From Roseburia faecis (GTDB lineage: Bacteria; Bacillota; Clostridia; Lachnospirales; Lachnospiraceae): a stretch of DNA of 64,000 nt. A program made the translations under genes and the position numbers. Positions 51,520 through 61,694 of this stretch are shown here, piece after piece. Where the stretch lies: positions 31,128-95,127 of the forward strand of contig NZ_CVRR01000007.1 in assembly GCF_001406815.1 (NCBI RefSeq). Direction: 5' to 3'. Numbering within the stretch: the stretch's first letter is position 1; every line of letters begins with the position of its first letter. Under the pieces are notes generated by a model. The model made no database searches. It saw nothing but the letters and a program-made list of their open reading frames with translations, and was not told where the DNA came from.

Positions 51520-53196
51520 ATGAAGAAGATAACAAAGTTAGGAATGGCTGCAGCAGTGCTTTTTTGTGTGGTGGGACTCGGTTCTCATACACAGGCAGCG
51601 ATGGCAGCAGAGGAGACTACCATTGAAAATGGAATTTCCATCGGAAATGTAAACGTCGGAGGAATGACAGAAAATCAGGCGATATCTGCGGTAGAAGAAT
51701 ACGTGGATGGGCTGATGGATACAACTTTTACGCTGAAAGGAGAAACCGGTTCCATTCAGATGACTGCGGAAGATATGGGAGTGACCGCGGATGCGGATAC
51801 TGCCGTGCAGGAAGCTTTGGCGGTGGGACACGCCGGAAGTCTGATCAACCGGTATAAAACCCTGCAGGATCTCAAAAAGAAAAAACTGGTTCTCGATATG
51901 CATCTGAGTGTAAACAAACAGGCGACGGCCGAAAAGATATATGAGAGCGCAGATGATCTTGCCGTCGGGGCTGTTGATAATGGATTAAAGCGTGTCAATG
52001 GAAAATTTGAATTTGTAAAGGGAAAAGAAGGCGTCGAGGTGGATGTCGTAAATTCCGTGTATGCAATCAATGATTTTCTTGCACAGGGCTGGGACGGCTC
52101 CAATAATGAGATTGATCTGGTAACAAAGACGGTAGAACCGCGCGGGGATGAGAAAGAACTCGCAGAAATTACGGATCTGATCGGTTCTTATACGACAAAC
52201 TTTGCAAGTTCGAGTGCAGGACGTGCAAAAAATGTCATAACCGGAGTGAGCAAAGTAGATGGTACAATCCTTTATCCGGGAGAGGAGTTTGATCTGGCAA
52301 AAACGGTCAGCCCGTTTACACAGGAGAACGGATATGAACTGGCCGGTGCCTATCAGAACGGAACGGTAGTGGAATCGTTTGGCGGTGGAATCTGTCAGGT
52401 TGCAACGACTTTATATAATGCAGTTATCCGGGCAGAACTGGAAATTACGATGCGTTTTAATCATTCCATGCTGGTTCATTATGTGGAACCGTCCATGGAT
52501 GCGGCAATTGCCGGAAATTATAAAGATCTGAAGTTTAAAAATAATCTGGATGCGCCGGTATATATCGAAGGATATTGCAGTGGCGGTATCATTTATTTTA
52601 ATGTATATGGAAAAGAAACGAGACCATCCAACCGGGAGATTTCGTTTGAAAGTGAAACCGTTTCAAAGACAGATCCAAAGGTGCAGTTTACAATGGATGC
52701 TTCCCTTACCGCCGGTTCGGTTTCTGTTACCCAGTCCGGACAGTCCGGATGCATTGCGCAGTTGTGGAAGATTGTGAAGGTGGACGGAAAACAGCAGAGC
52801 AGGGATCTGTTCAACAAGAGTAATTATCAGGCAACTCCAAAGCTTATTACCATTGGAACCAAAGATGCGACAAGCGAGACGCTTTCTGCTTTAAAGGCAG
52901 CAATTACAATCGGGGATGAAGCAAAAGTAAGAAGTGCGGCAGCCGGTTTAAAGACAAACGCGCAAAAGAAAGAAGAAGAGCAGAAAGAAGAAGAAAAGAA
53001 GGACGATACCGATAAAAAGGAGGACGCAGACAAGAGCGATACGAACAAGAAAGAGGATTCCTCCAAAAAGGATGAAAATAATAAAAAGGAAGATACAAAG
53101 AAGGAAGATTCCAAAAAACAGGATACCAAGAAAGAAACAACATCTTCAACAAATACATCCACGAAAAAAACACAATCGTCCAAAGAAAGTGAATAG
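51520..53196 (+). CDS. VanW-domain cell-wall protein
   Basis: A 558-residue exported protein. It has a signal peptide (about 8-30), two repeats like the PG-binding (YoaR) domain (about 35-210), then a VanW domain (about 240-375) with GTILYPGEEFDLAKTVSPF, GGGICQVATTLYNAVI and HYVEPSMDAAIAG. A G5-like strand region follows, and about 75 residues of Lys/Glu/Asp-rich low complexity end the protein. It probably acts on or binds peptidoglycan. The tail may bind cell-wall polymers. Confidence 0.85.
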   Translation: MKKITKLGMAAAVLFCVVGLGSHTQAAMAAEETTIENGISIGNVNVGGMTENQAISAVEEYVDGLMDTTFTLKGETGSIQMTAEDMGVTADADTAVQEALAVGHAGSLINRYKTLQDLKKKKLVLDMHLSVNKQATAEKIYESADDLAVGAVDNGLKRVNGKFEFVKGKEGVEVDVVNSVYAINDFLAQGWDGSNNEIDLVTKTVEPRGDEKELAEITDLIGSYTTNFASSSAGRAKNVITGVSKVDGTILYPGEEFDLAKTVSPFTQENGYELAGAYQNGTVVESFGGGICQVATTLYNAVIRAELEITMRFNHSMLVHYVEPSMDAAIAGNYKDLKFKNNLDAPVYIEGYCSGGIIYFNVYGKETRPSNREISFESETVSKTDPKVQFTMDASLTAGSVSVTQSGQSGCIAQLWKIVKVDGKQQSRDLFNKSNYQATPKLITIGTKDATSETLSALKAAITIGDEAKVRSAAAGLKTNAQKKEEEQKEEEKKDDTDKKEDADKSDTNKKEDSSKKDENNKKEDTKKEDSKKQDTKKETTSSTNTSTKKTQSSKESE

Positions 53197-53207
53197 AAAA
53201 TAACAGT

Positions 53208-54185
53208 ATGAAAGCAGGAAAATTATCCGAGTCCGTATTAAAACGCTCGGTTCTCCGACAACTTCATAATTCCGCAGCCCGGACACCGGGAGTAGGAATA
53301 GATTTCGGTACAGTGGATGCTTCTGATGAAAAGCAGATCGTTACTGCGGAAGCCTGCCGTGCATTTGACACGTTTCCGGAAGCCGGCGTTTATGCGGCAT
53401 TGAATAATCTTGCATGCAGTGGGGCAAAACCATTGGGAATTACGATGACGCTTCTGCTCCCGACATCTGCAAGCGAAAATGATCTGCGTGCATGGATTTC
53501 GGCAGTATCCCGTGTAAGTGAGAAAGAGCAGATTCCGGTTCTCGGAGGACACACGGAAGTTCTTCGGACAGTGACCTCTCCGCAACTGATTGTTCAGGCA
53601 GTGGGAGAAGCTGACAGGGAATTATTTGTCACAGCAGCAGGGGCGCAGCCGGATATGGATGTGATTGTGACCAAATGGGTCGGGCTGGAAGGAACAGCGA
53701 TTCTTGCAACGGAACACCGGGAAGAGTTATCGGCCAGATACGCACAGCCGTTTCTTGACAAAGCGGCAAAATATATCGATTATCTCTCGATCCGTTCGGA
53801 GGCCGCAGTCGCCGCAAAGTCTGGCGTTGCTGCAATGCACGACCTCTCAGAGGGAGGCGTTTTCGGAGCTCTCTGGGAATTGGGGCAGTGTTCCGGCGTC
53901 GGACTGGAAATTGATCTGAAGAAAATACCAATTCGTCAGGAAACCATAGAAATCTGTGAATTTTTTGATTTAAATCCTTACAAGCTTCTGTCGGGAGGCA
54001 GTCTTCTTCTGGCAGCGGCAGATGGCAATGCACTGGTGCATGCGATCCGTCAGGCTGGCGGGGAAGCTGTTATTATCGGAAGGACAATCGACAGCAATGA
54101 CCGTGTACTTATCAATGGGGAGGAACGCAGATTCTTAGAAACAACACAGACAGACGAATTATGGAATATGGTAAAATGTAATTAG
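53208..54185 (+). CDS. AIR synthase/HypE-like ATP-binding protein
   Basis: A 325-residue protein of the PurM/HypE/SelD superfamily: N-terminal half with DFGTVDASDEKQ and ALNNLACSGAKPLGITM, C-terminal half with MHDLSEGGVFGALWELG and NPYKLLSGGSLLLA. It is most like stand-alone HypE-like proteins (AIR synthase related), whose reaction is not known. No hydrogenase or selenium genes are near. The ribosome site is poor; translation may be coupled to the VanW gene 11 bases upstream. Confidence 0.75.
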   Translation: MKAGKLSESVLKRSVLRQLHNSAARTPGVGIDFGTVDASDEKQIVTAEACRAFDTFPEAGVYAALNNLACSGAKPLGITMTLLLPTSASENDLRAWISAVSRVSEKEQIPVLGGHTEVLRTVTSPQLIVQAVGEADRELFVTAAGAQPDMDVIVTKWVGLEGTAILATEHREELSARYAQPFLDKAAKYIDYLSIRSEAAVAAKSGVAAMHDLSEGGVFGALWELGQCSGVGLEIDLKKIPIRQETIEICEFFDLNPYKLLSGGSLLLAAADGNALVHAIRQAGGEAVIIGRTIDSNDRVLINGEERRFLETTQTDELWNMVKCN

Positions 54186-54199
54186 GAGAACAATAAAAT

Positions 54200-54679
54200 A
54201 TGAGAGAGAAGATTTTAACTTTTATAGAAAAAAACAGCCGCATCGATACACAGGAGCTGGCCGTAATTCTCGGTGTAGATGAGACAGCAGTCATGAATGA
54301 GCTGGAAGCTATGGAGCAGGAGGGAATTATCTGCGGATATCATACGCTGATTAACTGGGACAAAGCCGGTGTGGAAAAAGTAACTGCACTGATTGAAGTG
54401 CGTGTGACACCGCAGCGCGGCATGGGATTTGATAAGGTTGCAGAGCGCATTTACAATTATCCGGAAGTAAATTCCGTGTATCTTATCTCCGGCGGATTTG
54501 ACCTGATGGTTACATTGGAGGGGAAGACACTTCGTGAGATTTCCCAGTTTGTATCCGATAAGCTTTCTGCCTTGGATCAGGTACTCAGCACAAAGACAAA
54601 CTTTATTTTGAAGAAATATAAAGACCACGGAACTGTTATGGCTCCGAAAGCAAAAGATGAAAGGATTATGATGGCATAA
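54200..54679 (+). CDS. Lrp/AsnC-family regulator
   Basis: A 159-residue regulator with an N-terminal winged helix (NSRIDTQELAVILGVDETAV) and the C-terminal RAM domain (VTALIEVRVTPQRGMGF; VNSVYLISGGFDLMVTLEG), which senses amino acids. Its stop overlaps the start of the aminotransferase gene by one base (TAATG), so it probably controls amino-acid metabolism including that gene. Confidence 0.9.
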   Translation: MREKILTFIEKNSRIDTQELAVILGVDETAVMNELEAMEQEGIICGYHTLINWDKAGVEKVTALIEVRVTPQRGMGFDKVAERIYNYPEVNSVYLISGGFDLMVTLEGKTLREISQFVSDKLSALDQVLSTKTNFILKKYKDHGTVMAPKAKDERIMMA

Positions 54680-55851
54680 TGAGAAATCCATTATCAAAAA
54701 CAATTACAACCATTGAGCCATCGGGTATCCGGAAATTTTTTGACATTGTCAGTGAGATGGATGATGCAATCTCTCTCGGCGTCGGAGAGCCGGATTTTGA
54801 TACACCGTGGCATATTCGTGATGAGGGAATTTATTCCCTTGAAAAAGGAAGAACTTTTTATACTTCAAATGCAGGTTTAAAGGAATTAAAAATTGAGATT
54901 TCCAGATATCTTGACCGGAGATTCGGGCTTTCCTATGACTATAACAAGGAGATGCTTGTGACAGTCGGAGGCAGTGAGGCAATTGATATTGCCATGCGTG
55001 CCATGTTAGATCCGCAAGATGAGGTACTTATTCCGCAGCCAAGTTATGTATCCTATGTGCCTTGTTGTGTACTGGCAAATGGAACACCGGTTCCGATCGA
55101 ACTGAAGGCAGAGAACGAATTCCGCCTGACGGCAGAAGAACTTGAGGCTGCAATCACGCCGAAGACAAAGCTTCTTGTTATGCCTTTCCCAAATAACCCG
55201 ACCGGGGCGGTTATGGAAAAGAAGGATCTGGAAGCAGTTGCAGAAGTGGTAAAGAAACATGATCTGTTTGTCCTGAGTGACGAGATCTATGCGGAACTGA
55301 CCTATCTGGACAATCATGTATCCATTGCCTCCATTCCGGGAATGAGGGAGCGAACAATCGTGATCAACGGATTTTCCAAATCGCATGCAATGACCGGATG
55401 GAGACTCGGTTATGCATGTGGACCGGAAGTAATCATCAAACAGATGTTAAAGATCCATCAGTTTGCGATCATGTGTGCGCCGACCACCAGCCAGTATGCG
55501 GCGGTAGAGGCACTGCGCAACGGGGATGAAGATGTTGCCATGATGCGGGAAGAGTACAACGGCAGACGTCGTTATGTACTGGAGCGGTTCAAAGAGATGG
55601 GACTTTCCTGTTTTGAACCATTTGGAGCATTTTATGCGTTCCCTTGTATTAAGGATCTGGGTATGACCAGTGATGAGTTTGCAACAAAACTTCTGCAGAC
55701 GAAGAAAGTTGCGGTTGTTCCGGGTACGGCGTTCGGTGCCTGCGGAGAGGGATTCCTTCGTATATCCTATGCATATTCCCTGGATGATCTGCGGATTGCA
55801 CTGGATCGCGTGGCTGAGTTTGTAACGGAGATTCGGGAGATTAAGAATTAA
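54679..55851 (+). CDS. Class I/II aminotransferase
   Basis: A 390-residue PLP aminotransferase of the aspartate/aromatic group. The conserved blocks are NNPTGAV, LSDEIYAELTY and the PLP Lys in NGFSKSHAMTGWRLGY. The specificity (aspartate, aromatic or alanine-like) cannot be told. It is coupled to the Lrp gene, and only two bases separate it from trmL. Confidence 0.9.
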   Translation: MRNPLSKTITTIEPSGIRKFFDIVSEMDDAISLGVGEPDFDTPWHIRDEGIYSLEKGRTFYTSNAGLKELKIEISRYLDRRFGLSYDYNKEMLVTVGGSEAIDIAMRAMLDPQDEVLIPQPSYVSYVPCCVLANGTPVPIELKAENEFRLTAEELEAAITPKTKLLVMPFPNNPTGAVMEKKDLEAVAEVVKKHDLFVLSDEIYAELTYLDNHVSIASIPGMRERTIVINGFSKSHAMTGWRLGYACGPEVIIKQMLKIHQFAIMCAPTTSQYAAVEALRNGDEDVAMMREEYNGRRRYVLERFKEMGLSCFEPFGAFYAFPCIKDLGMTSDEFATKLLQTKKVAVVPGTAFGACGEGFLRISYAYSLDDLRIALDRVAEFVTEIREIKN

Positions 55852-55853
55852 AA

Positions 55854-56357
55854 ATGGCAGAGTTAAATATTGTATTACATGAGCCGGAAATTCCAGCAAA
55901 TACGGGAAATATCGGCAGGACCTGTGTCGCAACCGGTACAAAGCTGCATCTGATTGAGCCGCTTGGTTTTTCTTTATCGGAGAAACATTTAAAGCGTGCC
56001 GGCATGGACTACTGGAAAGATCTTGATGTCACCGTATATGAAAACTGGGAGGATTTCTGTAAAAGAAATCCGGGTGCAAAAATTTATTATGCGACAACAA
56101 AAGGACGTCATGTGTATTCGGATGTCCATTATGAACCGGACTGTTTCATTATGTTCGGAAAAGAGAGTGCAGGAATTCCGGAAGAAATCTTAAAGGCGAA
56201 TCCGGATACCTGTGTGCGTATTCCGATGATCGGGGAAACCCGTTCTTTGAACTTATCGAATTCTGTTGCCATTGTGCTTTATGAGGCACTGCGCCAGAAC
56301 GATTTTGACCATATGAAGCTGGAAGGACAGCTTCACAGACTGAGCTGGGACGATTAA
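55854..56357 (+). CDS. trmL: tRNA (cytidine/uridine-34-2'-O)-methyltransferase TrmL
   Basis: A 167-residue SPOUT methyltransferase that methylates the wobble base of certain tRNA-Leu. Motifs: [31 protein letters not shown] and [22 protein letters not shown] (quoted in part: [15 protein letters not shown]), which form the trefoil knot. Length is normal. It lies between the aminotransferase and ecfA1, with 1-2 base gaps. Confidence 0.93.
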   Translation: MAELNIVLHEPEIPANTGNIGRTCVATGTKLHLIEPLGFSLSEKHLKRAGMDYWKDLDVTVYENWEDFCKRNPGAKIYYATTKGRHVYSDVHYEPDCFIMFGKESAGIPEEILKANPDTCVRIPMIGETRSLNLSNSVAIVLYEALRQNDFDHMKLEGQLHRLSWDD

Positions 56358-56358
56358 A

Positions 56359-57216
56359 ATGGGAATTATCAAAGCAAAAAATGTTGTACACGAATTTTTC
56401 CGCAGAGATGAGGAAGGCAATGTTGAGTCTATTACGACGGCACTCGATCATGTAAATCTGGATGTAAAAGCGGGACAGTTCATTGCCATTCTCGGACACA
56501 ACGGATCGGGCAAGTCGACACTTGCCAAACATATCAATGCGTTGCTGACACCGACAGAAGGCGTGATCTGGGTGGATGGAATGGATGTACTCGATGAGGA
56601 CAATACCATTCCGATCCGGAAAACTGCCGGGATGGTATTTCAGAATCCGGACAATCAGATCATTGCCAGTGTGGTAGAAGAAGATGTGGGATTTGGTCCC
56701 GAAAATATCGGGGTGCCGACAGAAGAAATCTGGACGCGTGTCAATCAGAGTTTAGAAGCTGTGGATATGGTAAAATACCGCAAACATTCTCCAAATAAAC
56801 TTTCCGGTGGACAGAAACAGCGTGTTGCAATTGCCGGTGTTGTGGCAATGGAACCGAAATGCATTGTCTTTGATGAGCCGACAGCGATGCTTGATCCGAA
56901 CGGACGCAAAGAGGTTATTGCTACCGCACATGATCTGAATAAGAAAAAGGGCGTTACCATCATTCTTATTACACATTATATGGAAGAAGTGGTTGACGCA
57001 GATTATGTGTACGTCATGGAGAAAGGAAAGATCGTGATGGACGGTACACCGCGCGATATTTTTTCGCGTGTGGACGAGCTGAAAGAACATCGTCTGGATG
57101 TACCGCAGGCAACGCTTGTGGCAGATGAACTGCGCAGCGCGGGCGTACCGATTCCACAGGGAATCCTTACGAGGAAAGAACTGGTGGATGCGATTATGTC
57201 CGTGGCAAATGCCTAG
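56359..57216 (+). CDS. ecfA1: ECF transporter ATPase EcfA1
   Basis: A 285-residue ATPase of the shared vitamin-uptake module. Walker [10 protein letters not shown], signature [15 protein letters not shown], Walker [13 protein letters not shown], and the C-terminal region typical of EcfA. With EcfA2 and EcfT it energises separate S components encoded elsewhere. Confidence 0.95.
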   Translation: MGIIKAKNVVHEFFRRDEEGNVESITTALDHVNLDVKAGQFIAILGHNGSGKSTLAKHINALLTPTEGVIWVDGMDVLDEDNTIPIRKTAGMVFQNPDNQIIASVVEEDVGFGPENIGVPTEEIWTRVNQSLEAVDMVKYRKHSPNKLSGGQKQRVAIAGVVAMEPKCIVFDEPTAMLDPNGRKEVIATAHDLNKKKGVTIILITHYMEEVVDADYVYVMEKGKIVMDGTPRDIFSRVDELKEHRLDVPQATLVADELRSAGVPIPQGILTRKELVDAIMSVANA

Positions 57217-57249
57217 ACAAAGATATGCGCACAGGCAGGAGATAAAAAG

Positions 57250-58113
57250 ATGGCAGAAATCATTTTAGACAAGATCAATTACACATACAGCGACGGTACT
57301 GCTTATGAGATTCAGGCATTAAAGGATGTCAATCTGCAGATTCATCAGGGCGAATTTATCGGAATTATCGGTCATACGGGATCGGGAAAATCGACTCTGA
57401 CTCAGCTGCTGAACGGACTGCTGCGGGCATCATCGGGAAGCATCTATGTGGATGGGCAGGACATCTATGATGAAGGGTATGATATGAAAGCCCTGCGGAG
57501 CAAAGTGGGGCTGGTTTTCCAGTATCCGGATCATCAGCTGTTTGAGACCACCTGTTTTGAGGATGTCTGTTTTGGACCGAAGAATCAGGGACTGGATCGC
57601 AAGGATATAGAACTGCGGGCATTTGAGGCACTGCGCAACGTCGGGTTTCCGGAAGAGTTATTTTATCAGCCGCCGTTTGATTTGTCCGGTGGACAGAAGC
57701 GCCGTGTGGCAATTGCCGGAGTACTGGCAATGAAACCGGATGTGCTGATTCTGGACGAGCCGACGGCGGGACTTGATCCGGCAGGGCGCGATGAAATCCT
57801 TGGACTGGTTTCTAAGATGCACAGGGAACTTGGCATCACGATTCTTCTGGTATCACACAGTATGGAAGATGTGGCGGAATATGTGGACCGCATCATTGTG
57901 ATGAATCACGGTGCCGTGATGTTTGATGCTTTGCCGAAGCAGGTGTTTGCGCATTATAAGGAGCTTGAGGCGGTAGGACTTGCTGCACCGCAGGTGACGT
58001 ATCTGGTACACGAACTTGCGGAACGGGGACTTCCTGTGGACACACAGGCAACCACGGCAAGAGAAGCAGCACAGACAATTCTGTCGGCACTTCGGGAGAA
58101 AAACGTCATTTAG
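57250..58113 (+). CDS. ecfA2: ECF transporter ATPase EcfA2
   Basis: A 287-residue second ATPase. Walker A GHTGSGKST, signature LSGGQKRRVAIAGVL, Walker B LILDEPTAGLDP. It pairs with EcfA1. The gap of 33 bases to ecfA1 holds a ribosome site (GCAGGAG). Confidence 0.95.
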   Translation: MAEIILDKINYTYSDGTAYEIQALKDVNLQIHQGEFIGIIGHTGSGKSTLTQLLNGLLRASSGSIYVDGQDIYDEGYDMKALRSKVGLVFQYPDHQLFETTCFEDVCFGPKNQGLDRKDIELRAFEALRNVGFPEELFYQPPFDLSGGQKRRVAIAGVLAMKPDVLILDEPTAGLDPAGRDEILGLVSKMHRELGITILLVSHSMEDVAEYVDRIIVMNHGAVMFDALPKQVFAHYKELEAVGLAAPQVTYLVHELAERGLPVDTQATTAREAAQTILSALREKNVI

Positions 58114-58138
58114 TGTTTGCAGAGCACAGGAGAAATTT

Positions 58139-58954
58139 ATGTTAAGAGATATTACTCTGGGCCAGTATTATCCGGCAGATTCTGTCGTACACAAACTGGA
58201 CCCGCGTGTAAAATTATTTGCGACAATGATATATATTATTGCGCTGTTTACGTTCCAGGGCATTTTGGGATTTGCGATCATAACCGGTATGCTTATTTTT
58301 ATGATCAAAATTTCAAAAGTACCGTTTTCGTATATCGTAAAAGGGTTAAAAGCCATTGTGGTGCTGCTTTTGATTACGGCAGTGTTTAATCTGGTCTTTA
58401 CACCGACCGGTACGGAGTACTGGCACTGGGGACCGTTTCATCTGACCAGTACAGGTATTATGAATGCGGTGCTTATGACGATCCGGCTGATCTATCTGAT
58501 CATTGGAACGTCTCTCATGACACTGACCACGACGCCAAACCAGCTGACCGATGGACTTGAAAAAGCATTGTCTCCGCTGAACCGGATTCACATACCGGTG
58601 CATGCGATTGCGATGATGATGTCCATTGCCCTGCGGTTTATTCCGATTCTCATCGAGGAAACGGACAAGATCATGAAGGCACAGATGGCGCGTGGTGCCG
58701 ATTTTGAGGACGGCAATCTGATCCAGAAAGCCAAAAGCATGGTGCCGCTTCTGATTCCGTTATTTGTATCGGCGTTCCGTCGCGCGGACGATCTTGCCAT
58801 GGCCATGGAAGCCCGCTGCTACAGTGGCGGAGAGGGACGAACAAAGATGAAACCGCTGCGCTATCAGGGAACAGACCGCAAAGCCTATGTGATATTGATT
58901 GCATTTCTTGTGCTTGTGATTGTTGCACGAGTGCTGTTGCGCTGGCCACAGTAG
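58139..58954 (+). CDS. ecfT: ECF transporter membrane subunit EcfT
   Basis: A 271-residue membrane protein with about five or six helices. The two conserved short motifs that touch the ATPases are AQMARGADF and MAMEARCYSG. The start at 58139 has AGGAG upstream; the frame extends upstream into ecfA2 but is not used. Confidence 0.93.
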   Translation: MLRDITLGQYYPADSVVHKLDPRVKLFATMIYIIALFTFQGILGFAIITGMLIFMIKISKVPFSYIVKGLKAIVVLLLITAVFNLVFTPTGTEYWHWGPFHLTSTGIMNAVLMTIRLIYLIIGTSLMTLTTTPNQLTDGLEKALSPLNRIHIPVHAIAMMMSIALRFIPILIEETDKIMKAQMARGADFEDGNLIQKAKSMVPLLIPLFVSAFRRADDLAMAMEARCYSGGEGRTKMKPLRYQGTDRKAYVILIAFLVLVIVARVLLRWPQ

Positions 58955-59028
58955 CAGGACGGTGACCGCCGGCAGCAGCATATAAATCATCTGAAAACAG
59001 GAAATTTGACAGAACAGGATTAAGAAAT

Positions 59029-59763
59029 ATGAGAGTAAAAATGGTCGTCGCATATGACGGAACCAACTATAGCGGCTGGCAGATTCAGCCCAACGGTGTG
59101 ACCATTGAACAGAAATTAAATGAAGCATTGCAGGCGCTTCTTGGGGAAGACATCCGCGTGACCGGCGCAAGCCGCACGGACGCGGGGGTACATTCTCTGG
59201 GAAACGTCTGTATTTTTGATACGGATACCCGTATGCCGGCGGAGAAGATCAGCTACGCATTAAACCAGAGGCTGCCGGAAGATATCGTGGTGCAGGATTC
59301 CTGCGAAGTGCCGGATACCTTTCATCCACGTTTTTCCAGAAGCCGAAAGACCTATGAGTACCGGATACTAAACCGGCGGTTCCGCATGCCGACCAGGCGG
59401 CTGGATACATATTTTTATCATTATCCGCTGGATGTGGAGAAAATGCAGGAGGCCGCGGATTATCTGGTTGGCGAGCATGATTTTAAAAGTTTCTGTGCGG
59501 TCAATGCACAGTCGAAAACCAGCGTACGGACGATCTATGCATGTACGGTCACGAAAGAAGCGGATATTATCACGATCCGGGTGACGGGAAATGGGTTCTT
59601 GTATAATATGGTGCGGATCATTGCAGGAACACTGATAAAGGTGGGAGCGGGAGAGTTTGCCCCACAGGAGATGCAGACGATTTTAGATGCCTGTGACCGG
59701 AGTGTGGCAGGACCGACGGCTCCTGCACACGGACTGACAATGATCGGGCTGGAGTACGAATAA
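59029..59763 (+). CDS. truA: tRNA pseudouridine synthase TruA
   Basis: A 244-residue enzyme that makes pseudouridine at positions 38-40 of tRNAs. The catalytic Asp lies in SRTDAGVHSLGNV (about residues 49-55). AYDGTNYSGWQIQPNG is the N-terminal family block. Its place behind ecfT and before rplM is the usual Firmicutes order. Confidence 0.95.
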   Translation: MRVKMVVAYDGTNYSGWQIQPNGVTIEQKLNEALQALLGEDIRVTGASRTDAGVHSLGNVCIFDTDTRMPAEKISYALNQRLPEDIVVQDSCEVPDTFHPRFSRSRKTYEYRILNRRFRMPTRRLDTYFYHYPLDVEKMQEAADYLVGEHDFKSFCAVNAQSKTSVRTIYACTVTKEADIITIRVTGNGFLYNMVRIIAGTLIKVGAGEFAPQEMQTILDACDRSVAGPTAPAHGLTMIGLEYE

Positions 59764-59899
59764 ACCACGGAATAGGATCATTTTTGTGTTGATTTGTTGA
59801 ATATGTCAAAAAATAGATTTTGATTGTGGATATAGATGGCATTTTTTACAGAACCTGTGGATAAAGGTGGAAAAATGGGGATTTACACGAGAAATCTGC

Positions 59900-59928
59900 T
59901 TGACAACAAAAGACCCGGGTAATATAAT
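59900..59928 (+). promoter_or_regulatory. Promoter of rplM-rpsI
   Basis: A perfect pair: TTGACA (59900-59905), a 17-base spacer and TATAAT (59923-59928). Confidence 0.9.
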
Positions 59929-59935
59929 ATATAAG

Positions 59936-60085
59936 TCTGTGATAGTATGTAAATGTGAGCCAAAAGCCCCGGCGAGCATTTAAACTATATAGAAAAGCAG
60001 AGCAGGAAAGAGCAGCGTCCGGACATACGAGGCTTGAAACTGTTCGCATTTTATTGATTTGAATATCTATCAAGGAGGAAAACCC
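59936..60085 (+). promoter_or_regulatory. Leader of rplM, candidate L13 autoregulatory structure
   Basis: About 150 bases of untranslated leader between the promoter and rplM, with several short GC-rich complementary stretches (for example GCCCCGGCGAGC and the segment around GTCCGGACATACGAGGC). Firmicutes carry an L13 leader RNA in this position. I have not folded it, so the assignment rests on position and length. Confidence 0.45.
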
Positions 60086-60514
60086 ATGAAAACATTTATG
60101 GCTAGTCCTGCTACCATCGACAGAAAGTGGTATGTAGTAGACGCTGAAGGCAAGACATTAGGACGTTTAGCATCAGAAGTTGCTAAAGTATTAAGAGGAA
60201 AGAATAAACCAATCTTCACACCACACATTGATACCGGTGATTATGTAATCGTTGTGAACGCTGAGAAGATCAAAGTAACTGGTAAGAAGTTAGATCAGAA
60301 GGTATACTACCGTCATTCAGGATACGTTGGAGGAATCAAGGAGACAACTCTTAAGGAAATGCTCAACAAGCATCCGGAGCGTGTCATCGAGTTCGCTGTT
60401 AAGGGAATGCTTCCAAAGGGACCTTTAGGACGTCAGATGTACACAAAGTTATTTGTATACGCAGGACCAGATCACAAGCATGCAGCTCAGAAGCCAGAAG
60501 CTTTAACATTCTAA
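60086..60514 (+). CDS. rplM: 50S ribosomal protein L13
   Basis: A 142-residue ribosomal protein; [21 protein letters not shown] and the region around [13 protein letters not shown] are family marks. The start at 60086 follows AAGGAGG; an ATG at 60059 upstream in frame is not used. Codon use is strongly biased (AAG, ATC, GTA), as for highly expressed genes. Confidence 0.97.
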   Translation: MKTFMASPATIDRKWYVVDAEGKTLGRLASEVAKVLRGKNKPIFTPHIDTGDYVIVVNAEKIKVTGKKLDQKVYYRHSGYVGGIKETTLKEMLNKHPERVIEFAVKGMLPKGPLGRQMYTKLFVYAGPDHKHAAQKPEALTF

Positions 60515-60533
60515 TCAGAGGAGGTAAACAACA

Positions 60534-60926
60534 TTGGCTAATACAAAGTATTACGGAACAGGAAGAAGAAAATCATCTGTTGCCAGAGTTTATTTAGTAC
60601 CTGGAACAGGAAAGATCACAATCAATAAAAGAGATATTGACGAGTACTTAGGTCTTGAGACTTTAAAGGTAATCGTTCGTCAGCCATTAGTAGCAACTGA
60701 GACAGTTGACAAGTTTGACGTTTTAGTAAACGTAAAGGGCGGCGGATACTCAGGACAGGCCGGTGCCATCCGTCATGGTATCTCCCGTGCACTCCTTCAG
60801 GTAGATAACGAGTACAGACCTACTCTTAAGGCTGCTGGATTCTTAACAAGAGATCCACGTATGAAAGAGCGTAAGAAATACGGTCTCAAAGCAGCTCGTC
60901 GCGCTCCGCAGTTCAGCAAGCGTTAA
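60534..60926 (+). CDS. rpsI: 30S ribosomal protein S9, TTG start
   Basis: A 130-residue ribosomal protein with [19 protein letters not shown] at the start and RREKKYG-like, then [17 protein letters not shown] at the C-terminus, which reaches the decoding site. The start codon is TTG at 60534 behind GAGGAGG. The 3' end is intact. It is followed by a terminator and then by foreign-looking sequence. Confidence 0.96.
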   Translation: MANTKYYGTGRRKSSVARVYLVPGTGKITINKRDIDEYLGLETLKVIVRQPLVATETVDKFDVLVNVKGGGYSGQAGAIRHGISRALLQVDNEYRPTLKAAGFLTRDPRMKERKKYGLKAARRAPQFSKR

Positions 60927-60968
60927 CAAAGAGATAATCGACTGCTCAGACTATATCAAAATGGTTCA

Positions 60969-61006
60969 AAAACCCCGGAAAATCAAGGTTTTCCGGGGTT
61001 TTCTTA
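60969..61006 (+). terminator. Terminator of rplM-rpsI
   Basis: The perfect stem AACCCCGGAAAA / TTTTCCGGGGTT followed by TTCTT. Confidence 0.85.
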
Positions 61007-61620
61007 TACCTAAACGGGCTGATATAGTTTGACATCATTTGACCAAACGAGAGCCGTTTTCACCCAATTTTTAGTGGTTAAATATAGGACAATGCTTGCT
61101 TTTATCCGTGATAACAATACCGCCAAGTCAGTTACAGAAATATTTGACTGGTTGTATGGTTAGGAATAAAATCCATTCCCGCTAACGAGATTAACCTTAC
61201 ACCTCTATTACTGAAAAAATAAGAAACGTAGCGCCATTCGGAAGAAATACTGAACCGAATGAGGGGTGGAATTTAATCTTGCGAAAAAAGAAATAAAATT
61301 CGACCTCCGCTTAACGTGACTCTTTTTTCAGAGGATTAAGATCACAAAAAAAGAATATCAGCATATGAAGCATAAAACAACTTGTTTCTAATAGTAAATT
61401 CCAGTTTTGAAGAACTTTGCAAAACTAACTTCCATAAAAATCATGATATTTTGATTTGCAAGAATTTACTTATGCAAGCGATTAGCTAAATCAGAACTTA
61501 AACTTGCAAACTGGAAGCTCGGATTCCAATTCAGCCTAGTATGATAAGTATTTTGTGAAAAATGGCTGAGAAAGAATTTATTTATAAATTTTGCAGAAAA
61601 ACTGCAAAAATAATCTATAA
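61007..61620. other. Gene-poor AT-rich stretch behind rpsI
   Basis: About 600 bases without a complete gene. A short open piece at 61083-61163 reads RTMLAFIRDNNTAKSVTEIF and ends DWLYG-stop; it may be the C-terminus of a lost protein. ATATCA/GACTATATCA-like words lie on both sides of the S9 terminator (60949 and 61019). The base composition differs from the operon upstream. This looks like decayed mobile DNA at an insertion site. Confidence 0.4.
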
Positions 61621-61623
61621 ATA

Positions 61624-61652
61624 TTGACCAAGGCATTTTTAACTGTTATAAT
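61624..61652 (+). promoter_or_regulatory. Promoter of the RloA/RloB pair
   Basis: TTGACC (61624-61629), a 17-base spacer and TATAAT (61647-61652), 43 bases before the ATG. Confidence 0.8.
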
Positions 61653-61694
61653 AGTGACTGAAAATACGAATACTGAGAATGGAGGTATTCAATT

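Noticed and set aside
52950..53190. Direct repeats in the VanW gene tail
   Set aside because: They are only the codons of a Lys/Glu/Asp-rich tail (AAG and GAA runs), not a separate repeat element.
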